This document shows positions 57,163 to 64,000 of a DNA stretch of 64,000 bases, piece by piece. This DNA comes from Pseudomonas sp. HR96. GTDB taxonomy: Bacteria > Pseudomonadota > Gammaproteobacteria > Pseudomonadales > Pseudomonadaceae. The position numbers and the translations under genes are program-made. The stretch spans positions 1,781,001 to 1,845,000 of the forward strand of contig NZ_CP139141.1 of NCBI RefSeq assembly GCF_034059295.1, read 5' to 3'. How positions within the stretch are numbered: the stretch's first letter is position 1; the number at the start of each line of letters is the position of its first letter. Under the pieces are notes generated by a model. It ran no database searches and was not told where the DNA came from. It saw nothing but the letters and a program-made list of their open reading frames with translations.

Positions 57163-58053
57163 ATGCGCCATCTCGACACCGACGCCCTGGCGGCATTCGT
57201 CGCCGTGATCGACTACGGCGGCTTCACCGCCGCCGGCGACCGTATCGGCAAGACCCAGGCGGCCGTCAGCCTGATGGTCGCGCGCCTTGAAGCACGCGTC
57301 GGGCGCAAACTGCTGGAACGCTCGCGCAAGGGGGTCAGCCTCACCGAGCATGGCGAGCGGCTGATGGGCTACGCCCGGCGCATCCAGATCCTCGAAGACG
57401 AGGCGCTGCTGGCGCTGCAAGGCGAGACCGAAGCCTCGCGCATCCGCATCGGCATGCCTGACGACTACCTGGAATCCATCGGCTGTGTGCTGATGCAGAC
57501 CTTCACCGCGCGCCATCCGCACCTGCAGGTGGAGATCATCTGCGATTTCTCCAACCGCCTGGAAAGCCAGCTGGCCGACGGCAGCATCGATCTGGCCATC
57601 GTCACCCGCGCCGACGACCGCGACAACGGTGAGCTGTTGCGCAGCGAAGCCCAACTTTGGTGCGCCGCACCCGGGCATCGACCGGAAGTGGGCGGCGTTT
57701 TGCCATTGTCGCTGTTCGCCGACACCTGCCGTGCCCGCCCGCGCATCCTTGAAGCGCTGGACAAGGCCGGCGTGCCCTGGCGCGTGGTCAGTTCCTCCTC
57801 GCACCTGCCCGGCGTGCTGCACGCCGTGCGCACCGGCCAGGCTGTCACCGTGCTGCCGGCCTCGGTGGTTCCCGAAGGATGGCGGGTGCTTGGCCGCGCC
57901 GAACGGCTGCCGGACCTGCCAGCTTTGCCGCTGGCCCTACTGGTGCCGGACAACGCCCGGCTCAGCGCGCGGCGTCTGGCGCAGTGCGTACGCGAGCATT
58001 TCAGTGGCTCAGCCCTTGGCCAGGCGAGCGGCGGCGCGGCGGTAGCCCGCTAG
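57163..58053 (+). CDS. LysR-family transcriptional regulator
   Basis: A 296-residue regulator from ATG 57163 (MRHLDTDALAAFVAVIDYGG, GAGG upstream). The N-terminal helix-turn-helix is GGFTAAGDRIGKTQAAVSLM, and the effector domain has IRIGMPDDYLESIG near 98 and DGSIDLAIVTRADDRDNGEL. Its 3' end overlaps the convergent aminotransferase gene by 45 bases. It may control the aminotransferase/TRAP genes downstream, but LysR proteins normally sit divergent to their targets, so this is uncertain. Confidence 0.9.
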   Translation: MRHLDTDALAAFVAVIDYGGFTAAGDRIGKTQAAVSLMVARLEARVGRKLLERSRKGVSLTEHGERLMGYARRIQILEDEALLALQGETEASRIRIGMPDDYLESIGCVLMQTFTARHPHLQVEIICDFSNRLESQLADGSIDLAIVTRADDRDNGELLRSEAQLWCAAPGHRPEVGGVLPLSLFADTCRARPRILEALDKAGVPWRVVSSSSHLPGVLHAVRTGQAVTVLPASVVPEGWRVLGRAERLPDLPALPLALLVPDNARLSARRLAQCVREHFSGSALGQASGGAAVAR

Positions 58054-59244
58054 CAACTCGGCCAGCACCGCCTGGGTGTGGGCAAAGGTCAGGTACACCC
58101 GGCCGTAGGCGAACGGCATGCTCATCACCTGCTCTTGGCGCAGGGCCTTGTGCAGCTGCAGGGTCCAGGCCGGGTCGGCGACCTGGCTGGCCTCGGCATA
58201 GTTGCCTGGCGCCATGGCCCCCGGCCAAAGGGTGAACACGCTGCCGTAACCGGTGGTACGCACGCTGATGCCGCGATCGGCGAAGACCCGGACAATGTCC
58301 GCACGCAGTTGCTCGCCGCGTGCCAGCAGCCCGGCATAGTCGGCGCCGGCCAGGTGTTCAAGGGTGCTGACCACTGCCGCGCAGGCCGGCGGCGCACCGC
58401 TGTAGGTGCCCGCGCGCACCACCAGGCCTTGCTCGAACAGCTTCATGTACCGAGCCTTGCCAACCAGCGCTGCCACCGGCACTCCGCTGCCGATGGCCTT
58501 GCCGACCGTGGCCAGGTCCGGCTCGGCGCCGAGCAGGGTGCCGCTGAGGCCGGCATGCAGGCGAAAGCCCATCAGCACCTCATCGAGAATCACCAGCGCC
58601 CCGTGCTGGTGGGCCAGGTCGCTCAGGTGCTTGAGGTAGCCAGGCGCCGGTTGCACGCAGCCGGCATTGGCCAGCACCGGCTCGATCACCAGCGCGGCGA
58701 TGTCAGTGTGATCGCGGAACAGCTGCTCGGCGTCGGCGAAATCGTTGTAGCGCAGCAGCAGAACGCCGTCGCGCTCGGGGCGCTGGGCATCCGTCATCCG
58801 CGCGGTATCGGCGCCGGCGTTGCCAAAGGCGACCTGGTCGTACCAGCCGTCGTAGCCGGCGGCAAACTTGACGATGCGCGAGCGGCCGGTGGCGCTGCGC
58901 GCCACGCGGCAGGCCAGGTGCACGGCTTCGCTGCCGGTGTTGACGAACACCACCTGGTCCAACTCGCCGGTAAAGCGCGCCAGCGCGGCTGCAGCGCCTT
59001 CTTCCAGGTCGTGGGCAAAGGAGGGCATGGGCCCGGCCATCAGGGCCTTGCTGGCCGCCTGCATCACCGGGGCAAACCCGTGGCCGAGCATGGTCGCGCC
59101 AAAACCCATGGCAGTGTCGATGTAGCGTTCGCCCTGGCCGTTCCACAGGTAGGGGCCCTGGGAGCTGAGCACCGAGAAGGCCTGGCCGTCGATTTCCGGC
59201 AAAGCGCGGCCGGCGCTGGAAATTCCACCGATAAGATGCGTCAT
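58009..59244 (-). CDS. Class III PLP aminotransferase/aminomutase (glutamate-1-semialdehyde aminomutase-like)
   Basis: A 411-residue enzyme with GFGATMLGHGFAPVMQAASK near 47, VNTGSEAVHLACRVAR near 100, the Asp of LVILDEVLMGFRLH near 215 and the Schiff-base Lys in ATVGKAIGSGVPVAALVGKA near 247, followed by AGTYSGAPPACAA. It resembles glutamate-1-semialdehyde aminomutases but is shorter than HemL and lies beside a transporter, so it is probably a catabolic or biosynthetic relative rather than HemL itself. It starts 29 bases after the TRAP large permease stop, so all four genes may be one unit. Confidence 0.87.
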   Translation of the reverse strand: MTHLIGGISSAGRALPEIDGQAFSVLSSQGPYLWNGQGERYIDTAMGFGATMLGHGFAPVMQAASKALMAGPMPSFAHDLEEGAAAALARFTGELDQVVFVNTGSEAVHLACRVARSATGRSRIVKFAAGYDGWYDQVAFGNAGADTARMTDAQRPERDGVLLLRYNDFADAEQLFRDHTDIAALVIEPVLANAGCVQPAPGYLKHLSDLAHQHGALVILDEVLMGFRLHAGLSGTLLGAEPDLATVGKAIGSGVPVAALVGKARYMKLFEQGLVVRAGTYSGAPPACAAVVSTLEHLAGADYAGLLARGEQLRADIVRVFADRGISVRTTGYGSVFTLWPGAMAPGNYAEASQVADPAWTLQLHKALRQEQVMSMPFAYGRVYLTFAHTQAVLAELLAGYRRAAARLAKG

Positions 59245-59273
59245 GTGAGGTCTCGATCAATAAAGGGAAAGGG

Positions 59274-60560
59274 TCAGTAGCCCATCAGGCGTGGCAGCCA
59301 CTGCGTCAGGTCGGGCAGTGCCACCAGCAGGCCGATGGCCACGGCCGTGGCCACCCAGAATGGAATCAGCCGGCGCGACACCGCGCCGATGCCGACCCGC
59401 CCGACGTTGCAGACGACAAAAATGTTGGTGCCGATCGGCGGGGTGAACAGGCCCCAGCCCAGGGTCATGGTGAAGATCAGGCCGATCTGGTAGGGCTCGA
59501 AGCCGGCGGCCTTGGCCACGGGCACCAGGATCGGCGCGAGGATGATCATCGCCGGGCCGAGGTCGAGCCAGAATCCCACCACCTTGAGCACCAGGATCAC
59601 CAGCAGGATGGTCGCGATGGGGCCGGCGTGCATGTCGACGATCCACGAGGCCACGGTGTGCGGCACCCGCTCGAACGTCAGGATCCAGCCAAACGGCATG
59701 GCCACGGCCATGATGATCATCACCGAGCCGGTGATGGTCACCGCTTCTGTCATCGCCGGAAACAGGTCGCGCCAGCTCAGTTGCCGGTAGACGATGCTGC
59801 CCACCGCCAGCGCATACAGCACCGACAGCGAGGCGGCCTCGGTGGCGGTGGCGAAACCGCTGACGATCGAGCCGAGCACCATGATCGGCATGGCCAGCGC
59901 CGGCGCCGCGACCCACAGGTCCTTGAGCAGGGCGCGGCCGTCGAACCGGGCGTCGACCTTGGGGAAGTTCTCGCGCAAGCCAACCAGGTAGGCGGTGAGC
60001 ATGAAGGTCGCCGCCAGCATCACCCCCGGCACCACGCCCGCCATGAACAGTCCGCCGATCGAGGTGTTGGTCAGCACGCCGTACATGATCAGGATCACGC
60101 TGGGCGGCACGATGATGCCCAGGGTGCCGGAGGCCGCCGTCACGGCTGCGGCGAAGGCACGCGGGTAACCGCGTTCCTCCATCACCGGGATCATCACCTT
60201 GGCTACGGTGCCGGTGTCGGCGGTGGCCGAACCGGTAAGGCCGCCGTAGATGAACGCCGTGGCCACGTTGACCAGGCCCAGGCCTCCACGCAGGCGACCG
60301 AAGCAGTGCTCGGCGATGCGCATGATGCGGTGGGTCAGGCCGCCGCGGTTCATCAGTTCGCCGGCCAGCAGGAACAAGGGGATCGAAGCCAGCGTCGAGG
60401 AATCGGCGCCGCGCAGGGTCTGCTGCGCCAGCCACGCCAGGGGCATGTGCAGGTCGCCGAAGGTCAGTGCGGCGATGCTGCCGCCGGCCATCGCCCAGAC
60501 CACCGGCAAGCCGGCCATCAACAGCACGAAGAAGGCGCCGAACAGGATCAGTACAGTCAT
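59274..60560 (-). CDS. TRAP transporter large permease (DctM-like)
   Basis: A 428-residue inner membrane protein with about twelve hydrophobic segments. DctM marks are LIPLFLLAGELMNRGGLTHR-like SIPLFLLAGELMNRGGLT near 60, SGSATADTGTVAKVMIPVM near 112, SGTLGIIVPPSVILIMYG near 145 and GWGLFTPPIGTNIFVVCNVG near 370. It moves a small organic acid using a Na+ gradient together with DctQ and DctP partners. It overlaps dctQ by four bases (ATGA). Confidence 0.95.
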   Translation of the reverse strand: MTVLILFGAFFVLLMAGLPVVWAMAGGSIAALTFGDLHMPLAWLAQQTLRGADSSTLASIPLFLLAGELMNRGGLTHRIMRIAEHCFGRLRGGLGLVNVATAFIYGGLTGSATADTGTVAKVMIPVMEERGYPRAFAAAVTAASGTLGIIVPPSVILIMYGVLTNTSIGGLFMAGVVPGVMLAATFMLTAYLVGLRENFPKVDARFDGRALLKDLWVAAPALAMPIMVLGSIVSGFATATEAASLSVLYALAVGSIVYRQLSWRDLFPAMTEAVTITGSVMIIMAVAMPFGWILTFERVPHTVASWIVDMHAGPIATILLVILVLKVVGFWLDLGPAMIILAPILVPVAKAAGFEPYQIGLIFTMTLGWGLFTPPIGTNIFVVCNVGRVGIGAVSRRLIPFWVATAVAIGLLVALPDLTQWLPRLMGY

Positions 60561-61054
60561 GCTTTCGCTCCACGGTGCATCAACAACTTACCCAATCGCA
60601 GCAGGGCAATGATCGCCAACATGGCCGCCGCGCTGATCAGCGCGGCGATGGTCAGGCCGGCCGGCCAGCGCAGCACCGGGCTGGGGGTCCAGCCGCTGCG
60701 GCCGATCATCGCCACGCCGCTGTACAGCAGCCAGGCGCTGATGATCAGCAAGGCCAGGCTGGCGACGCCGTCCAGCGCCGTTTGCATGCGCGCCGGCAAC
60801 ATCGACACCAGGCCCTGGAAGCGCACGTTTTCATGCTTGATCTCGGCGATCACCGTGCCGATGAAGGTCACCCAGATGAAGCTCAGGGTGGCCACTTCGA
60901 ACGACCACTCGAAACCGTGCAGGTTGAAGTAGCGCGAGAACACCCCGGCGAGGGTCGACAGCAGGGTGATCAGAAACATGACCACCCCCAGCACTGCCAG
61001 CACCCGCTCGGGCCACGCGTGCGGCGCGGGGTCGGTGTGCAGCGTCAGCGACAT
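60557..61054 (-). CDS. TRAP transporter small permease (DctQ-like)
   Basis: A 165-residue protein with four hydrophobic helices (VLAVLGVVMFLITLLSTLAG near 20; FEVATLSFIWVTFIGTVIAE near 50; ALLIISAWLLYSGVAMIG near 95; ALISAAAMLAIIALLRLGK near 135), the DctQ plan, with the conserved E-W pattern in the second helix region. It is four bases into dctM and three bases after dctP. Confidence 0.92.
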   Translation of the reverse strand: MSLTLHTDPAPHAWPERVLAVLGVVMFLITLLSTLAGVFSRYFNLHGFEWSFEVATLSFIWVTFIGTVIAEIKHENVRFQGLVSMLPARMQTALDGVASLALLIISAWLLYSGVAMIGRSGWTPSPVLRWPAGLTIAALISAAAMLAIIALLRLGKLLMHRGAKA

Positions 61055-61057
61055 CGC

Positions 61058-62041
61058 TTAGTGCCCCTGTGCGTCGTGGCGCAGCTGGGCGACGAAGTCG
61101 GCGCCCCAGAGCTTGCCGAACTGCTCGTACACCGGCCCGCTCATGGCCAGGAAAGCGGCGGTGTCGACCGCGTTGAACTTGACGCCCTTGGCCTGCATCT
61201 CGCCCTGGATCCTGGCGTACACCGCGTCCAGCTGCGAACGGTACCAGGTGGTGGTGTCGCTGACGGCCTTGTCCACCGCAGTGCGGTCGGCGTCGCTGAG
61301 GGCCTCGTATTTGTCCTTGTTGATGAACCAGAAGTTGGCCGACCAGACGTAGTTGGACATCGACACGTTCTTCGCCACCTCGTACCACTTCTGGTCGTAG
61401 AAGTCGCGCAGCTCCGGCTCGACGCCGTCGACCACCCCCGACTGCAGCGAGGTGTACACCTCACCGAACGGAATCGACTGCCCTAGCGCGCCCAGCTGCT
61501 TGATGGTGGCGAGGATCACCGGGTTGGGCGGGGTGCGGATCTTCAGGCCGGCGAGGTCGGCGGGCTTGGTGATCGGGTGCTTGCTGTTGGCGAACTGGCG
61601 AAAGCCCGAGTCCAGCGCGGCGAGCATGACGAAGCCCTTGTCCTGGCCCATGGCGAGGAATTTCTTGCCGGCCGGGCTATCGAGGAAGGCATGCACCGAG
61701 GCGGCGTCCTTGAACAGGAAGGGCAGCGACAGGGCGTTGAGCTTGGGGTCGATGGCATCGGTGGAACCGCCCAGGCCGATGTCGATGGCGCCGGCGCCAA
61801 CCGAGTCGACGATGGGCGCTTCGTCACCCAATTGGCCGTCCGGGTAGATCTGCACCTTCAGTTCACCCTGGGTGGCCGTGTCGACTTGGGCGGCGAAGCG
61901 AACCATCGCCTGGTTGATCAGGCTGTCGGTGCTCGAGGCATGCGCCAGGCGCAGGGTCTGCTCGGCCTGGGCCAGGTTGACGGAGGAACACAGGGCCAGG
62001 CCAATGAGGGTGGCCAGCAGAGACTTGCGCTTGAGTGACAT
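61058..62041 (-). CDS. TRAP transporter substrate-binding protein (DctP-like)
   Basis: A 327-residue periplasmic protein with signal peptide (MSLKRKSLLATLIGLALCSSVNLAQA) and GAGGT before its ATG. DctP hallmarks are LRLAHASSTDSLINQAMVRF near 31, LKVQIYPDGQLGDEAPIVDS near 60, GLKIRTPPNPVILATIKQLG near 165 with the ligand-carboxylate-binding Arg (R in KIRTP), and FGEVYTSLQSGVVDGVEPEL near 195. The ligand is not deducible. The upstream spacer 62042-62335 (294 bases) is A/T-rich and divergent to the peptidase gene, with no gene visible. Confidence 0.94.
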   Translation of the reverse strand: MSLKRKSLLATLIGLALCSSVNLAQAEQTLRLAHASSTDSLINQAMVRFAAQVDTATQGELKVQIYPDGQLGDEAPIVDSVGAGAIDIGLGGSTDAIDPKLNALSLPFLFKDAASVHAFLDSPAGKKFLAMGQDKGFVMLAALDSGFRQFANSKHPITKPADLAGLKIRTPPNPVILATIKQLGALGQSIPFGEVYTSLQSGVVDGVEPELRDFYDQKWYEVAKNVSMSNYVWSANFWFINKDKYEALSDADRTAVDKAVSDTTTWYRSQLDAVYARIQGEMQAKGVKFNAVDTAAFLAMSGPVYEQFGKLWGADFVAQLRHDAQGH

Positions 62042-62335
62042 TGCAGATACCTCGCTGATGGTCGATGAGCGAGTTATGCTTTTTTGCCACTAGCGCCGTC
62101 AAGGAAAGCCGGGCCGCGGCCCATCAAGATTTCAAATGCGCCCATACGATTATTAATGCGACCAACGGTTGTTCTGCCAACTAATTGAATTTATTGGATA
62201 AATATTTGATTTTTGGCGATTCGCCAGCACTGGGGCGATCTGTCGCACAAGCGCCCTCGGCCGCTCGATCATGCCGACGGAACTGCCGTCGATGCGTCAT
62301 GATCTAGTCTTGGCGAGCACACACGGAGGCCGCCC

Positions 62336-63502
62336 ATGTACAAGTTTTTCGAACAATTGACCACACGCATCACCGCGCCCTTCATCAAGCCTGAAACCCG
62401 CCACAGCAAAGTGTGGGAATGTCAGTGCGGGCAGTCGATTTTCTTCGCCAACAGCCAGTGCCTGGCCTGCAGCTCGATGCTCGGCTACTGGCCGCAGCGC
62501 AATGAACTGGCGTCCCTCGACGCCGGGCCGCAGCAGGGCACCTGGCAGCTGCACGCTGCCCCCGAAGCCGGCCTGTTCCGTCGCTGCGCCAACCTGGACA
62601 CCCCAGCGGCCTGCAACTGGCTGCTGCCCGCCGACGCCCCCGGCCAGTTGTGCATCGCCTGCAGCCTGAACCACACCATCCCCGACCTCAGCGTGCCGGA
62701 AAACCCCGAGCGCTGGCGCAAGGTGGAAACCGCCAAGCGCCGCCTGGTGGCGCAGTTGATCAGCCTCGGCCTGCCGGTGGTGGCCAAGACCGAGAACGAA
62801 GCCACGGGCCTGTCGTTCGACTTCATCGGCATCGACCTGGACGGCAACCTGCCCACCACCGGCCACGCCAACGGCCTGATCACCCTGGACATCCGCGAAG
62901 CCGACGACGCCTACCGCGAAAAGGTCCGCATCCAGATGCGCGAACCCTACCGCACCTTGCTCGGCCACTTCCGCCACGAAGTCGGCCACTACTACTGGGA
63001 CCGCCTGATCGCCGACAGCCACTGGCTCGGCGAATTTCGCGCGCTGTTCGGCGATGAGCAGCAAAGCTACGCCGAAGCCCTGCAACGCCACTACGACCAA
63101 GGCGCGCCATTGGACTGGAACCAGACGCACGTGAGCGCGTATGCCACCATGCACCCTTGGGAAGACTGGGCCGAGACCTGGGCCCACTACCTGCACATGA
63201 TGGACGCCGTCGACACCGCCCTGGGCTTCGGCATGAGCACCCGGGAAATGGACTTCGACTACACCCCGTTCCCTCTGGAAACCCTCTACGACCCGCAACA
63301 CGCCAGCGGCCCGGCCTTCCTCGCCTTCGTCAACGCCTGGATCGAACTGGCCGGCATGCTCAACGAACTGTCCCGCGCCATGGGCCAGCCGGACTTCTAC
63401 CCGTTCGTTCTGCCGCCCGCCGTGATCGCCAAGCTGCACTTCATCCACCTGGTGATCCAGGAGAAGGGCGGCCGGGCGGACGAGGTGTTGCAGGTGGGGT
63501 GA
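62336..63502 (+). CDS. Zinc-ribbon metallopeptidase-like protein
   Basis: A 388-residue protein with GGAGG before the ATG. An N-terminal zinc ribbon (CQCGQSIFFANSQCLAC, 29-45) and a further CIAC near 108 precede a metalloprotease-like core with RHEVGHYYWDRL near 220 (HExxH) and PWEDWAETWAHYLHMMD near 275, whose E and H could be further ligands. This fits the family of bacterial putative zinc-binding metallopeptidases (DUF/PF15887-like, from memory). No signal peptide is visible, so it is probably cytoplasmic. The substrate is unknown. It is monocistronic. Confidence 0.82.
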   Translation: MYKFFEQLTTRITAPFIKPETRHSKVWECQCGQSIFFANSQCLACSSMLGYWPQRNELASLDAGPQQGTWQLHAAPEAGLFRRCANLDTPAACNWLLPADAPGQLCIACSLNHTIPDLSVPENPERWRKVETAKRRLVAQLISLGLPVVAKTENEATGLSFDFIGIDLDGNLPTTGHANGLITLDIREADDAYREKVRIQMREPYRTLLGHFRHEVGHYYWDRLIADSHWLGEFRALFGDEQQSYAEALQRHYDQGAPLDWNQTHVSAYATMHPWEDWAETWAHYLHMMDAVDTALGFGMSTREMDFDYTPFPLETLYDPQHASGPAFLAFVNAWIELAGMLNELSRAMGQPDFYPFVLPPAVIAKLHFIHLVIQEKGGRADEVLQVG

Positions 63503-63530
63503 GGGTCGTTCTGGCCCCTCCCGCCTGTGC

Positions 63531-63757
63531 GGGGGGGGGGCCAAGGGCGGCTTGATCTGTGGCCCGGCAGGTAATATCTGCCGCGCCCCTCGCCAGCTTC
63601 GCGGGCTGTGGGGCATCCCGGGCCGCTGTAGGAGCCGGCGCAGCTGGCGAAGGCGTCACCTCGGTGGCCTGGTGGATCATCTAACGGTATCGCGGCCCAT
63701 GGCCAGAAAACCTGGCGATCGGGGTTGCCTCGCTCGCCAGCTTCGCCGGCTACATCG
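63531..63757. repeat. REP-like cluster and ten-G run in the 63.5-63.9 kb spacer
   Basis: A run of ten G (63531-63540) is followed by REP-like arms: CTCGCCAGCTTCGCGGGCT near 63589, CTGTAGGAGCCGGCGCAGCT (63626-63653) and the inverse TCGCCAGCTTCGCCGGCTAC (63734-63754). The 423-base spacer 63503-63925 contains no gene I can support. Confidence 0.65.
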
Positions 63758-63925
63758 GGGGGCAACGTTCCGAACGGCTGCCACGGCGGTGCGGTTTCGC
63801 CCTCTGATCCAGGGCCGTGAAATATCAGAAATTTCCACCCGATCAGCCAGAAATTTCCTACATCTTTTCCCATCCCAAGCCCTGCATAGTTCGACCTGCG
63901 CATCCGCTCACAAGGACAACAGGTC

Positions 63926-64000
63926 ATGGACAAGCTCATTTGCTGGTCAGATATAAGCGATTACAAGCTGGAGAATATCGAGTCACCCTTTTTCGCAAGC
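63926..64000 (+). CDS. Start of an unidentified gene, cut by the window edge
   Basis: The frame begins MDKLICWSDISDYKLENIES and stays open for 25 codons to the edge. AAGG lies about 11 bases upstream and the preceding 100 bases are promoter-like and lower in GC. I do not recognise the N-terminus; no function can be assigned. Confidence 0.5.
   Translation, partial: MDKLICWSDISDYKLENIESPFFAS

Noticed and set aside
58009..59244. Calling the aminotransferase hemL
   Set aside because: Its TRAP and LysR context and shorter length do not suit the tetrapyrrole enzyme, which would normally be elsewhere.
59257..60573. Long alternative frame over the TRAP large permease
   Set aside because: Arg/His/Gly-rich shadow of the real gene; the 59274-60560 frame has clear DctM motifs and coupling with dctQ.

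Overview
The window looks like a chromosomal segment of a Pseudomonas of the P. putida group. Supporting signs are high GC, Pseudomonas-type REP elements, the housekeeping run smc-zipA-ligA, and a nearby purine/glyoxylate locus whose order resembles what I remember of the P. putida chromosome. I recognise no tRNA, rRNA, CRISPR array, transposase or prophage gene.

The unifying theme is nucleobase and nucleoside salvage as a nitrogen and carbon source. Guanine is deaminated by GuaD and xanthine is oxidised by XdhABC. Urate enters by an NCS2 permease and is oxidised by the membrane enzyme PuuD. HiuH, UraD, PuuE, Alc and AllA then carry the product through to glyoxylate and urea. Glyoxylate is condensed by Gcl, isomerised by Hyi and reduced by GlxR to glycerate. 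An AzgA-like purine permease and a GntR/FCD regulator sit in the middle. A ten-base palindrome (TTGTATACAA, or one- to two-base variants) lies before gcl, glcG, the puuE operon, hiuH, azgA and the regulator, which suggests one regulon. A pyrimidine-ring cluster (rutABCD with rutR) and a nucleoside operon (Tsx-like porin, cdd, CNT transporter, deoA, NUP-family protein) lie next to it. Several of these units have sequences resembling sigma-54 -24/-12 promoters, which fits nitrogen control.

Layout: 1-3.5 kb glyoxylate-to-glycerate genes; 3.5-4.1 kb a 146-bp tandem repeat; 4.1-11.2 kb a TetR gene and an uncharacterised five-gene operon (HAD phosphatase, class III aminotransferase, alpha/beta hydrolase, sensor kinase, sigma-54 activator) with its own strong -24/-12 site; 11.4-14.7 kb MipA-like protein, small protein, aminotransferase, Tsx-like channel; 14.9-21.6 kb urate-to-glyoxylate genes; 21.8-26.5 kb YdgA-like protein, LysE exporter, AzgA permease, GntR; 26.5-30.5 kb rut; 30.9-36.0 kb nucleoside genes; 36.2-42.8 kb one giant 2193-residue putative toxin; 42.9-50.0 kb guaD, xdhCBA and a second GntR; 50-57 kb smc, zipA, ligA; 57.2-62.0 kb LysR regulator, aminotransferase and a TRAP transporter; 62.3-63.5 kb a zinc peptidase; then a REP-rich spacer and the first 25 codons of an unidentified gene.

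The items most worth a second look are the giant protein (HExxH zincin motif, duplicated beta-rich module around five 60-bp repeats, sharp GC drop in the C-terminal half), the self-contained sigma-54 operon at 5-11 kb, and the shared operator family across the purine genes.
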